Source: Candidatus Electrothrix scaldis
GTDB taxonomy: Bacteria; Desulfobacterota; Desulfobulbia; Desulfobulbales; Desulfobulbaceae
Length of the DNA stretch: 64,000 bases
Assembly: GCA_033584155.1 (NCBI GenBank)
Contig: CP138355.1
Coordinates: forward strand, 2,551,826-2,615,825
Reading direction: 5' to 3'
In this document: piece by piece, positions 1 to 10,000 of the stretch
How the letters are laid out: each line of letters opens with the position of its first letter
How positions within the stretch are numbered: position 1 is the first letter of the stretch
The notes under the pieces: generated by a model
What the model saw: the letters and a program-made list of their open reading frames with translations, nothing else
What the model was told of the DNA's origin: nothing
Database searches by the model: none
Position numbers and translations under genes: made by a program

Positions 1-2
1 GC

Positions 3-800
3 CTCCAGGAAGGCAAGGTAATCCTCTGTCTGGGGCAGGATGTGGGTATCCCCGTTCCTTCCACAGAGCAGATCATGGAATGCCTGGTTGGGCAGGAGGG
101 TTTTCAGGGCTCCTTGTCTGAGCTTTGCGAACGACAGGAGATCGCCCCGGACAGCGGTCGGAATGATTTGGTGGAGAAAATTCGTGCGGTACTCAGCCCA
201 CAGGTGACTCATCAGATTGAAATCTACGAAGTCCTGGCGCAGCTTGATACGCCCCTGCTTATTATCTCTGCTGCCTATGATGATCTGCTGGAGCAGGCCC
301 TCAAGGAACGACGAAAATATGTCGTGATTTACCCCAACCTTCAGGAAAAGAAATGCCTGCTCCGTTATTCTGATCAACAGGGGGTGACCTCTTGTCTGCC
401 CCTGGAGCTTTCGGATAAAAAGCCGCTGGAAGAGGGCTATACAGTTATCTATAAGCTGCGCGGTGGCTTTATTGATGAGGAACGGGAAACCCTGCTCCTG
501 TCTGAGCGAGATTATTTTACCTTTACCAAGTTTATGGAAAAGAAACAGTTTCCTGCCTATCTGGGCAATAAGCTGAATAAGTATGCACTCTGGTTCATCG
601 GCCATAATTTGCAGAGCTGGGAAGAACGGTTGGTGGTGAAAGCCCTGCAAAGTTTGCGGGACAGCAGGGCCTCGGCCCTCGCTGTACAGGAGGGCGTGTC
701 TGATTTTTCCCGTGATTTCTGGAAGGATAACAAGGTGGATGCCTATGATCTGAAGGTGGAGGATTTTGTCCTTGGTCTGAAAAAGGAGGCTGTTTCATGA
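3..800 (+). CDS. SIR2-like protein, 5' truncated by window edge (copy 1)
   Basis: This is the C-terminal part of a SIR2-like protein; the reading frame is open to the left window edge. It is nearly identical to residues 169-431 of the complete copy at 5711-7006. Visible SIR2-fold landmarks are the first strand (VILCLGQDVG), the IISAAYDDLLE segment, which sits where active relatives have T-N-Y-D-x-LLE, the YKLRGG segment where they have K-L-H-G, and a late FIGHNLQSW segment like the FxGxSLxD of the family. The catalytic Asn and His positions are therefore Ala and Arg. The stop codon overlaps the start of the STAND gene (ATGA), so the two are translationally coupled. Function is inferred only: a partner or effector of the STAND ATPase. 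Confidence 0.8.
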   Translation, partial: LQEGKVILCLGQDVGIPVPSTEQIMECLVGQEGFQGSLSELCERQEIAPDSGRNDLVEKIRAVLSPQVTHQIEIYEVLAQLDTPLLIISAAYDDLLEQALKERRKYVVIYPNLQEKKCLLRYSDQQGVTSCLPLELSDKKPLEEGYTVIYKLRGGFIDEERETLLLSERDYFTFTKFMEKKQFPAYLGNKLNKYALWFIGHNLQSWEERLVVKALQSLRDSRASALAVQEGVSDFSRDFWKDNKVDAYDLKVEDFVLGLKKEAVS

Positions 801-3800
801 GTTCATCTGATGCACTTACTCGCAACGACGCAGCCTACGAACCCTATATCGGCCTGCGACCCTTTGAGGAAAGCGAACGGGACCGGTTCTTTGGTCGTGA
901 CCGCGAGATCAATATCCTCCTCGATAATATCCGTTTTAATCGCCTGACCCTGCTCTTGGCCGGGAGTGGAGTGGGCAAGAGTTCCCTGCTGCGAGCCGGA
1001 GTTATGCCGGTCTTGAGGGGAGATTCCGATACCGAACTTCTCTATCATAATGTCTGGAGTGGCGAGCCTGCCAAAGAACTGAAACAGGCAATCGCGGAGC
1101 ATTTCAGGAAAAAATATCGGCTTGCTCCTTTTGATGAACAGTTTGTCCGGCTTCCACTTAAGGATATGCTGCGGACCTGTACCATGTTTAGTACTGGGCA
1201 GCAAATTTTGCTCCTGGATCAGTTTGAGGAGTTTTTTAATTACCAGCGGTTTCGAGAGGGCTTTGGAGATTTTGTTGAGGAGCTGAGTGCAGCCGTGCGT
1301 GATCGCGGTCTTCCGGCCTCCTTTGTTTTTTCCATGCGCGAAGATTTTGCCCTGGAATTGAATGCCTTCAAGGAGTTCCTACCTGGGGTGTTTGACAATT
1401 ACTTCCGGTTGGAAAAGTTGACCAGGGAGCAGGCCCGACTGGCCATAGAAAAACCCTTGGAAAGGACCGGGTATAGTTTTGCGCCGCAGCAGGGAGAACG
1501 CAAGGCCCTGCTTGATCAGGTTTTGGATGACCTTGCCAAGCGAGAGCAGGAGCGGCAGCTTGGGGTGCAGGAATTGCTCAAGCTCAAGGAATTGCCCCTG
1601 TTGGTGGAACCCCCGCACTTGCAGATTGTTTGTCGGGAGCTGTGGTTGCATCATCGGGATGAGCAGGTGAAGCAGATTACCCATGTCGACTATGAGAAGG
1701 CGGGGAGGGCAGGGGGAATACTGGAAAATTATTTTATAAAAATAGTCAAAAAACTTGATGAAAATCAGCAATACATCGCTTCTATGGCCTTTGATTATCT
1801 TATCGGCTCACGCGGTGTAAAAATTGCCCAACCACTTGATCAACTGGCCGACCTGACATTTCTTGATAAGAACGATTTGCAGTCAGTGTTGGATATATTA
1901 CAGGACAATGCAATTCTCCGCCGTAAGAACAGAAACGGTGTTTTTGAATATGAACTCTATCATGATATTTTTTCAAAATATATCCAAAAATGGAATGCAG
2001 AATTTAAAATCAATCAGCAGGAAAGAAAACCAAGTTACGAGGAATTAACACGAAAAATTGGCAAACTGAACAGAAGCCAACAAAAGCTTGCGTCTGCCGC
2101 CTTCAATGTGCTCTCCGCAAAGCGTAATGCAAAAATCAGGAGGCCACTGGAGAAGCTTGTTGAATTGACAAATGCTGATGAAAAGGAACTTCAAGAGGTA
2201 TTAAACAAGTTGCATGAGTATTCAATACTCCGCCAGCAAAAAAATGACCATGTTCTTTCCTATGAGATTTATAATGATAATTTACTCGAAGATATTTCCA
2301 GGTGGAACTATAGCTTTAATGAAACATCACGTAGGAGACGTCGTATTCTGCTTATCGGTGCATTTGTGATTTTCGTCCCCCTATTCTTTGTGAGTAACAA
2401 CTGGTGGGTGAATAATTATAGTCGTTATTTGCAGCTTTCTCCAAAAGTAGGTGTTTCAGACCGAATAGAGGTCTATAAAGGGACGGATGGAGGAATCGAT
2501 TTGTTTGCTTTACGGATCTTTCTCTATGAGAGTTCTTTTCTTAGACAGGAGTTTGAGGCGGATAAAACTTTTAGTAAACAAAGTCTAGCTAAGTCGCAAA
2601 AAAACACTCAGGTAAATCTAGTGGGCAGGCTGCCCATCCTGGAGCGTCTGACCCGCTATGCGGAAAACGGATTGTATAGCAAATTTTTTGCCCTTGCTGA
2701 TAATATTCTGAAGAGTGAGAAAGAGGACCAGCTCGATTCGCTTCCTGCTCAACTCGCTTCTGTCCGAACACAGGAGAGTACTGAGCTACTGAAAAAGATT
2801 TTCTATGCTCCTGAGCTGGACAAGAAAAGCGTAGCTGTTACCGCCCTTGCCCAATTAGATCACAACTCCTTCCTTTGTGAAGTTTTTACTACCAATAAAA
2901 ATGAAAATGAAGAATGGTGGTGGCAGCTTACTGCGGACGTCCTGGGAAAACGGGGTGAGTGTTCTGTTGCCGAGACGCTGATCGAGCTCCTCGCAGATAC
3001 AGAGGTGAGTGCGTATGCACGACAGGATGCGGCAAAAACCCTGGGGGGAATTGGAGGAAAAATTAACAACAAATCAGTTGCATCTGAGCTGGTCAAATTC
3101 CTTGAGGATGAGAATGCGGATGTACAACGGGCTGTGGCAAAAGCCCTGGGGAGACTTGGCGACAGATCTGTTGCACCTAACCTCGTCACATTCCTTGAGA
3201 ATAAAAATGAAAATGCAAAAGTACAACGGGCTGTAGAGGCAGCCCTGAGAAAGCTGGGGGATCATTCGGTAGCCTCTGCTTTGGTCAAGCTCCCTAAGGA
3301 TGAGGATGAGGATGCGGCACGACCGTCTACAGCGGAAGCCCTGGAGAAACTGAGCACCCCTGAACTCGTCAAACGCCTTAAGGATGAGGAGGAAAGTGTG
3401 CGGCAAGCTGCGGCACAAGCCCTGGGGAAACTGGGGGATCGTTCTGTAATCCCCACACTGGTCATGCTCCTTAAGGATAAAAATCCGTTCGTGCAGGAAG
3501 CAGCGGCAACGTCCCTGGGAGAATTGGGTGTTTATTCTGTAGCCCCTGAGCTGATTAAGCTCCTCACGAATGGAGTTGTGCGGCAGTCTATGATAAAGGC
3601 CCTGGGGAAACTGGATGCCCCCTCTGCCGTTTCGAAACTGATCAAACTACTCAGTGAGAGGGATATAAATGTGCAGCAGCCTGCGGTAGAATCCCTGGGG
3701 AAACTGGGGGATCGTTCTGCAACCCCTGCACTGGTCATGCTCCTTGCAGATCAAAATATGGAGGTGCGGCAGCCTGCGGCGCAAGCACTGGGAAGACTGA

Positions 3801-5113
3801 AAGCAGCGACAGTTGCCCCCATTCTCCGCAGGTATTTGCATGATGCAGAACTGAGAGATACAGCAGCCAAGGCATTGCTCAGAATAAATGATCCCATGAA
3901 TGATCCCTTGCCAGAGCTCCGTGACTGGCAGACGGAACAGTTCAGGAGCGCCCAGGAACAATTTGAGCGAAAGGAAAAACAAGAAGCTGCTGTGGTCCTT
4001 GGTTCTGTCTTTACTGAGAAGGCTGTCACACTCCTGAGTAACCTGCTGAAAGATACCGGTCAAGAGGTGGTTGGGGCGGCTGTTGCATCTCTCGGCAATA
4101 TCGGCGCATATCATCCCGACTTGGTACAAGGACAGGTGAAGCAGCTGCTTAAACTGACTTCTCCTGATAATAATTTTAAGTTACGGCGGGAGGCAATCAA
4201 GGCCCTTGGTCAGCTTATCTCCTTCCAGGGAGAAAAGAAGGCTGCTGACCTGCCGGAATTAGAAAACAAGGTTCACCCGGCTCTGCACCAGCTTCTTTTT
4301 GCCCAGAAAGAAGATCTTATCATTCGCCAGGCCGCCCTTGATGCCCTGGGTGCAACAGGTCGCCAAGACTGCGCTAAAGAGACCTACGAGCTGTTGAGCA
4401 AACTGGACAAGGACAAGAACGAATCATTGCGCTACCGTTCTTTCCTCTGGCTTGGCCGCATGACGTACGCCCCGGCCCAAGGTTACATCGAAGATGATTT
4501 GAAACAACTGGCTCAAGAAAAGGCGGACTGGCGTAAAGAGCGGGACATTGAAGAATCGGAAAAAACAGATGCATCCGGCGAAGTTTCCATAAAACGGGAA
4601 GACAAAACCTGGAAAAAAGAACACTGGGAATACATGCTCGGTAACGCGTTAGCCCGCATCGCCCCGGAACAACGCGGCATCGAACTACTCGGCTACCCCC
4701 TCTACCAAGTCCGCCAAGGAGCCATCCGTGCTCTGGCAAGCAGAATAGCCGACGGCGCAGCCGATGCCACATTAATCGGCAAAATTATCCAAGCCCATCA
4801 AAAATTTGACCCGGACGACCTCCCATCTCCCTTCCCCTACGCCGCCTTCCAGGCCATCGATCTTGCCCTGTGGAACCTGGAATATGCTGGTACCGAGAAA
4901 GATCTGAACACGTTGCAGGATTTTTTTAATTCTCTTAAAAAGAAGAACTGCAAAAAAACGAAACGAGAAGGCAACGTAGAAAAATGTTTTGATTGGACGA
5001 GTAATGTGCCAGGCCAGGAAGGAGCCATAGAAGAACGCCTGGAATGGACCATCAAGCGGCTGGGGGAGAACCTTGCCAGGAATGAACAAGTGCCTGCTGC
5101 CGAGAAGGAATAG
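797..5113 (+). CDS. nSTAND1 ATPase with winged-helix repeats, TM helix and HEAT array (copy 1)
   Basis: A 1438-residue STAND NTPase. Residues 15-50 carry the nSTAND1 opening (YIGLRPFEESERDRFFGR). Walker A is GSGVGKSS at 56-63 and Walker B is ILLLDQFEEFF at 137-147. Two tandem winged-helix-like units follow (about 328-402 and 431-508), each with a YEL/IY(H/N)D motif. A single hydrophobic helix at about 516-533, preceded by five arginines, predicts a cytoplasmic ATPase with the C-terminal part across the membrane. From about residue 650 to 1120 there are roughly 31-residue HEAT/PBS-lyase-type repeats (pattern VRQAAAxALGKLGD). The C-terminal block is shared with the second copy. STAND proteins are ATP-driven switches that oligomerise on sensing a signal; the HEAT array is the likely sensor. 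The start overlaps the SIR2-like gene by 4 nt. Confidence 0.88.
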   Translation: MSSSDALTRNDAAYEPYIGLRPFEESERDRFFGRDREINILLDNIRFNRLTLLLAGSGVGKSSLLRAGVMPVLRGDSDTELLYHNVWSGEPAKELKQAIAEHFRKKYRLAPFDEQFVRLPLKDMLRTCTMFSTGQQILLLDQFEEFFNYQRFREGFGDFVEELSAAVRDRGLPASFVFSMREDFALELNAFKEFLPGVFDNYFRLEKLTREQARLAIEKPLERTGYSFAPQQGERKALLDQVLDDLAKREQERQLGVQELLKLKELPLLVEPPHLQIVCRELWLHHRDEQVKQITHVDYEKAGRAGGILENYFIKIVKKLDENQQYIASMAFDYLIGSRGVKIAQPLDQLADLTFLDKNDLQSVLDILQDNAILRRKNRNGVFEYELYHDIFSKYIQKWNAEFKINQQERKPSYEELTRKIGKLNRSQQKLASAAFNVLSAKRNAKIRRPLEKLVELTNADEKELQEVLNKLHEYSILRQQKNDHVLSYEIYNDNLLEDISRWNYSFNETSRRRRRILLIGAFVIFVPLFFVSNNWWVNNYSRYLQLSPKVGVSDRIEVYKGTDGGIDLFALRIFLYESSFLRQEFEADKTFSKQSLAKSQKNTQVNLVGRLPILERLTRYAENGLYSKFFALADNILKSEKEDQLDSLPAQLASVRTQESTELLKKIFYAPELDKKSVAVTALAQLDHNSFLCEVFTTNKNENEEWWWQLTADVLGKRGECSVAETLIELLADTEVSAYARQDAAKTLGGIGGKINNKSVASELVKFLEDENADVQRAVAKALGRLGDRSVAPNLVTFLENKNENAKVQRAVEAALRKLGDHSVASALVKLPKDEDEDAARPSTAEALEKLSTPELVKRLKDEEESVRQAAAQALGKLGDRSVIPTLVMLLKDKNPFVQEAAATSLGELGVYSVAPELIKLLTNGVVRQSMIKALGKLDAPSAVSKLIKLLSERDINVQQPAVESLGKLGDRSATPALVMLLADQNMEVRQPAAQALGRLKAATVAPILRRYLHDAELRDTAAKALLRINDPMNDPLPELRDWQTEQFRSAQEQFERKEKQEAAVVLGSVFTEKAVTLLSNLLKDTGQEVVGAAVASLGNIGAYHPDLVQGQVKQLLKLTSPDNNFKLRREAIKALGQLISFQGEKKAADLPELENKVHPALHQLLFAQKEDLIIRQAALDALGATGRQDCAKETYELLSKLDKDKNESLRYRSFLWLGRMTYAPAQGYIEDDLKQLAQEKADWRKERDIEESEKTDASGEVSIKREDKTWKKEHWEYMLGNALARIAPEQRGIELLGYPLYQVRQGAIRALASRIADGAADATLIGKIIQAHQKFDPDDLPSPFPYAAFQAIDLALWNLEYAGTEKDLNTLQDFFNSLKKKNCKKTKREGNVEKCFDWTSNVPGQEGAIEERLEWTIKRLGENLARNEQVPAAEKE

Positions 5114-5146
5114 AGGCCTCGCCCCTTTCTCTCCCCTGCTCACCTT

Positions 5147-5424
5147 GAAAAAACCAAGGCTGACCTTTTAAAGGCGAGCCCTTACCTTAAAAAGGTGAGG
5201 GCTTCTTTTTTTAAAGTCAGAACCCACCATAAAAAAGAGAGAACCCTCTTTGAAAAAGCCACGACCCATTTTTTAAAAGAGAGCACCCTCTTTTAAAAAG
5301 TCATGGCCCACTTTTAAAGAGAGAGGACTCTCACAAAAAAAGTCATGACCTCCTTCAAAAAAGAGAGAACCCTCATTAACAAAGTAACGCCTTTATTTTT
5401 CAAGGCGAGGCCCCATTTTTTTTA
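5147..5424. repeat. Array of about 13 mini-palindromes, period roughly 19-25 bp
   Basis: The stretch between the first STAND gene and the next remnant is built from about 13 degenerate units. Each has an A-tract, a G-rich then C-rich core, and a T-tract, for example AAAAGAGAGCACCCTCTTTT at 5277-5296. Units alternate between 'AAAAGTCATGACC' and 'AAAAGAGAGAACCC' cores, giving a longer period of about 43 bp. Each unit can form a small hairpin. The units are too diverged for a CRISPR and there are no unique spacers. A similar array with a strict 23-bp period lies at 56481-56643. Confidence 0.75.
5178..5212 (+). terminator. Intrinsic terminator candidate after copy 1
   Basis: An 11-bp stem (GCCCTTACCTT with AAGGTGAGGGC, one G-T pair) with a short A loop is followed by a run ending in eight T. 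It lies 65 nt after the STAND stop codon and is formed by two adjacent units of the mini-palindrome array. Confidence 0.65.
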
Positions 5425-5428
5425 ACTA

Positions 5429-5626
5429 TGTCCAGGTCAGGACGGGGCTATGAAAGAACGCCTGCAAGAGGTCAGCAAAGGGCTGAAAGAAAATTTTACT
5501 AACAATGGGGGAGAGATATTGACGAATGAACTTCCAGGCTCTATTCAGTTTCTGAGTACGCTCGTGAGCGTGAGTGGTTGTACGGTAATTTCGTGCAATA
5601 TTGACACACTTCTGTTTTTTAAATAA
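5429..5626 (+). pseudogene. Remnant 3' end of a further STAND-HEAT gene
   Basis: Reading from 5429, the frame gives PGQDGAMKERL, then about 14 residues later KENFTNN. Both complete STAND proteins end with PGQEGAI(E/K)ERL and GEN(L/F)ARN. About 15 of 25 residues match copy 2 over this stretch. The frame has a stop just upstream (TAA at 5423-5425) and runs on to TAA at 5624. The piece is therefore a diverged C-terminal fragment of a third family member, left directly after the palindrome array. The last 35 codons show no clear similarity and overlap the promoter of the next unit. Confidence 0.6.
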
Positions 5627-5629
5627 TCT
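5601..5629 (+). promoter_or_regulatory. Sigma-70-like promoter for the second SIR2-STAND unit
   Basis: TTGACA (5601-5606, consensus) and TAATCT (5624-5629) are separated by 17 bp. Transcription would start near 5636, about 75 nt ahead of the ATG at 5711. Confidence 0.6.
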
Positions 5630-5710
5630 GTTCATAATAGCCATAGCCGCAGAGCATATCAACGCCTGCTTTCTCTTTACTTCAATCATTCTACTTCCCA
5701 TCCGTTCATT

Positions 5711-7006
5711 ATGCTCCGTAAGAAATTTATCGCCTCTGAAATGGAAAGATTACACAAGGAATGGGAGGCGCTTTCTGAAAGAATTTCCTCTTTATCCGAG
5801 CAGAAGATCAACGAGACCCGGGTTGAAGAGCGCTTGCGCCTGGAGCCGCTCATTGATCTGGCCAAAGAGGAGCGACAAAAACTGGAGCAGGAGATGCTGC
5901 GCCTGGAAAAGGAGGCCCAGGCCGAGGGCACAGAGGTTGTGGACTGTGCTGAGCGGGTTCAACAGGCGATGGGCCAGCTCTCCACCCGTGCTTTTGAGAT
6001 TTCCGAGGTCTTTCCAATAATCGGGTCAGAGTTTGAGCGTCTGAAGCAGGAAGGGATCCGGCCGGAGGATGAGCGAATCTTTGAGGCCATTACCGCCTTT
6101 ACGGAGCAAACCCTTGCTCCGGAGGCCTTTATTCGTTTTTTCAAAGAGCTGGATGGCGCGACAGACACCGGAGCAGCCGGGCCGGACTATGCAAAGCTTG
6201 CCAGTCGCCTCCAGGAAGGCAAGGTAATCCTCTGTCTGGGGCAGGATGTGGGTATCCCCGTTCCTTCCACAGAGCAGATCATGGAATGCCTGGTTGGGCA
6301 GGAGGGTTTTCAGGGCTCCTTGTCTGAGCTTTGCGAACGACAGGAGATCGCCCCGGACAGCGGCCGGAATGATTTGGTGGAGAAAATTCGTGCGGTACTC
6401 AGCCCACAGGTGACTCATCAGATAGAAATCTACGAAGTCCTGGCGCAGCTTGATACCCCCTTGCTTATTATTTCTGCGGCCTATGATGATTTACTGGAGC
6501 AGGCCCTCAAGGAACGACGAAAATATGTCGTGATCTACCCCAACCTTCAGGAAAAGAAATGCCTGCTTCGCTATTCTGATCAACAGGGAGTGATTTCCTG
6601 TCTGCCCCTGGAGCTTTCGGATAAGAAGCCACTGGAAGAAGGCTATACGGTTATCTATAAGCTGCGCGGTGGCTTTATTGATGAGGAACGGGAAACCCTG
6701 CTCCTGTCTGAGCGGGATTATTTTACCTTTACCAAATTTATGGAAAAGAAACAGTTTCCTGCCTATCTGGGCAATAAGCTGAATAAATACGCGCTCTGGT
6801 TCATCGGCCATACCTTGCAGAGTTGGGAGGAACGTTTGGTGGTCAAGGCTTTGCAGAGTTTGCGGGACAGCAGGGCCTCAGCCTTGGCTGTGCAGGAGGG
6901 TGTATCTGATTTTTCCCGTGATTTTTGGAAAGACAACAAGATTGATGCATACAACCTGGGCCTTGAGGATTTTATTCTTGGTCTGCAAAAGGAGGCTGTT
7001 TCATGA
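5711..7006 (+). CDS. Coiled-coil plus SIR2-like protein (copy 2, complete)
   Basis: A 431-residue protein. Residues 1-75 are a charged coiled coil of the kind found at the N-termini of bacterial conflict-system proteins. Residues 76-155 form a helical linker, and about 165-431 are a SIR2-like fold. The NAD-site motifs are eroded: the GAG loop is GQD at 177-179, the usual Asn of the TNYD motif is Ala257, and the usual His of KLHG is Arg319. NAD hydrolysis by the normal mechanism is therefore doubtful. The start ATG has no visible Shine-Dalgarno sequence; the same ATGCTCCGTAA start context recurs at 23579, which supports it. The stop overlaps the STAND gene (ATGA). It is near-identical to copy 1 over the shared part. 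Its role is inferred: effector, regulator or adaptor of the STAND partner. Confidence 0.82.
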   Translation: MLRKKFIASEMERLHKEWEALSERISSLSEQKINETRVEERLRLEPLIDLAKEERQKLEQEMLRLEKEAQAEGTEVVDCAERVQQAMGQLSTRAFEISEVFPIIGSEFERLKQEGIRPEDERIFEAITAFTEQTLAPEAFIRFFKELDGATDTGAAGPDYAKLASRLQEGKVILCLGQDVGIPVPSTEQIMECLVGQEGFQGSLSELCERQEIAPDSGRNDLVEKIRAVLSPQVTHQIEIYEVLAQLDTPLLIISAAYDDLLEQALKERRKYVVIYPNLQEKKCLLRYSDQQGVISCLPLELSDKKPLEEGYTVIYKLRGGFIDEERETLLLSERDYFTFTKFMEKKQFPAYLGNKLNKYALWFIGHTLQSWEERLVVKALQSLRDSRASALAVQEGVSDFSRDFWKDNKIDAYNLGLEDFILGLQKEAVS

Positions 7007-10000
7007 GTTTTTCTGATGTACTTACTCGCAACGACGCAGCCTACGAACCCTATATCGGCCTGCGACCCTTTGAGGAAAGCGAACGGGACCGGTTCTTTGG
7101 TCGTGACCGCGAGATCAATATCCTCCTCGATAATATCCGTTTTAATCGCCTGACCCTGCTCCTGGCCGGGAGTGGAGTGGGCAAGAGTTCTCTGCTCCGG
7201 GCTGGCGTGATGCCGGTCCTGGGGGCAGACCCGGATACCGAGCTCCTCTATCATAATGTCTGGAGTGGAGAACCTGCCAAAGAACTGAAACAGGCAATCG
7301 CGGAGCATTTCAGGAAAAAATATCGGCTTGCTCCTTTTGATGAACAGTTTGTCCGGCTTCCACTTAAGGATATGCTGCGGACCTGTACCATGTTCAGTAC
7401 TGGACAGCAAATTTTGCTCCTGGATCAGTTCGAGGAATTTTTCAATTATCAGCGTTTTCGAGAAGGTTTCGGGGATTTTGTTGAGGAGCTGAGTGCAGCC
7501 GTGCGTGATCGCGGTCTTCCGGCCTCCTTTGTTTTTTCCATGCGTGAAGATTTTGCCCTGGAGCTGAATGCCTTTAAGGAGTTTCTGCCCGGTGTGTTTG
7601 ACAATTACTTCCGTTTGGAAAAGTTAACCAGGGAGCAGGCCGGATTGGCTATAGAAAAGCCCTTGGAACGAACCGGCTATAGTTTCGCTCCGCAGCAGGG
7701 AGAGCATGAGTCCTTGCTTGATCAGGTTTTGGATGACCTTGCCAAGCGAGAGCAGGAGCGCCAGTTTGGGGTGCAGGAATTGCTCAAGCTGAAGGAATTG
7801 CCCCTGTTGGTGGAGCCTCCCCATTTGCAGATTGTCTGTCGAGAGCTGTGGTTGCATCATCGGGATGAGCAGGTGAAGCAGATTACCCATGCCGCCTATG
7901 AAAAGGCCGGTGGGGCAGGGGGGATTCTGGGAGTATATTTCCTTCGCGAGATTAATCAATTCAGCAAGAAAGAGCAAGCCCTTGCCTCGGCGGCCTTTGA
8001 TCATCTCATTGGTCAGCGGGGCACCAAAGTAGCGCATCCATTGGAGCGGCTGGCTGATCTGTCCAGCGCCAATACAGGCACACTGAAGTTCCTGCTTGAA
8101 CAGGTTGAAAAGGTGGAGAGAATATGGGAGCAGCATTTTCATGACGACACGAAGGAACTGTTCGGCTGGGATGACAATGAGAGGCATTTTTTTACCGAGT
8201 TGTCGGCTAAACTAAGAAAGCATGTCCAGCTTGATATCGCTCTCCTGAAAAAGGTGCTGGACAAGCTCCAGGATGTTGCTGTGCTCCGGCGGCAGAAGCG
8301 GGGGGAAGAATTTTGGTACGAGCTCTACCATGATTTTTTTATAGATAGCATTGCTCGATGGAATCTGGAGTATAAGGAAAAACAGCTACAGAAAAAATAC
8401 TATAAGACGCTTGCGCCCTTATTGTTTGGAGGGGTAATGCTTGCTGGCATTATTTTGAAGGCTAACTATTCTGGACGCTACCTCCAGCTTAGCCCCAAGG
8501 CGATTGTGTCTGATAGGATTGAAGTATATCAGGGATCCTTGTATTGGCCGGATATTTTTTGTCAAAAGGGTTTTCGTTACGAAACTCCATTTCTTCGTAA
8601 GCAGCTGGAGTCGGATCAGCAGTTTACTAAGTATGTTGTTCGTGATCCTGAAAATCTGCGTGGAGATTCTATTGCTCTCCTATGGAGGAGTGAGCGTTTT
8701 ACCCCTTATATAAAAAACGGTTTGTACAATGACGCTTATGAGCTTGCTGCTCAATCTTCTCAAGAGGCTACGAGAAAGAATTCCTTGCGTAAGCACCTTC
8801 CCAAGGCATTGGGTGTAAGAGTAGCAAGAACTCTTGAATGGGCAAAAAAATATCTGAAAAAGGCTGATGATGAAGAAAATCGCAGAATGGCGGTTGAGAT
8901 TTTTCGTCTATTGGGTGCTGATGATGAACTGCGTGCCTGTCTTCATGATAAAAAACAATTCGTGAGGGTGAGGATTGCGGCAGCGGAAGCTATTGGAAAA
9001 ATGGAAGGCAAGTTTGTTGCAGATTTGATTGCGCTTCTTAAAGACAGGGACATGCTCGTGCGTCAGGCCGCAGCGGAAATCCTTGGGCAACTTGATGTGA
9101 GCTCCGCAGTACCCCCCCTGATCGAATTATTACGAGAAAAGGATATGCCTACGCCTGTGCGTCAGGCAGCGGCAAAGTCTCTTGGAAAGCTTAATGCTGA
9201 GTCTGCTGTCAAAGACATGGTGCATCTTCTGACGGAAGGAGATTCTCGTGTTCGCCAGGTGGCTGTCGAGGTTCTCGTTCAACTACATACTGAGTTGGCA
9301 GTTCCTGAGCTGATTCACTTGCTCAATCATCGTGTGCCGCCTACCCGGCTTGCAGCTGTGAATGTGCTTGATAAGCTGAAGGACGTTCTTGGGGAACAGA
9401 CTGAGGATGTGGTTTCCGCCCTGATTCCCCTTCTGGATGATCACGTTTCGTCTGTACGCCAGATGGCAGCGAAAGCTCTGGGACGGTTTAAGGTGGAACT
9501 TAGCAAAAGAGATTTTGAGCTTGCAGAGAAGCAGCTGAGTGACCTTCTTAAAGACAAAGAGGCATCTGTACGTCAGGCAGCTGTGGAAGCACTGGGAAAT
9601 TTATTCGTCAAATCCTCAGTAAAAGAATTGCCCTTCCTTTTACTTGATGACGATACCGGTGTGCGTCAGGCAGCTGCGGAAGCTCTCAGGAAAATTGATG
9701 CCAAGCTGGCGGTGAGTAAATTGATGCACCTTCTGGTGACAGGAGACTCGAAGAGTCGACATATGGCTGGAGATGTTCTCGGATCCCTACCGGTTGAGTT
9801 GACAGAGCCCGAACTGAGTTCTCTTCTGGAAAATCAGATCCCATCTATACGTCGGATAGCGGCGGCTGTTCTTGGAAGATTGAATATTAAGGAAGCTATT
9901 CCTGTCCTGAAATCACTTTTGACTGATCAGGTTTCGTTTGTGCGCCAGGCAGCAGCGGAAGCACTGGGGAAAATGCATGCCAAAGGGGCAGAACCGGATC

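Noticed and set aside
5147-5424. CRISPR array
   Set aside because: Units are short, palindromic and diverged, with no constant repeat and no unique spacers of equal length; no cas genes nearby.
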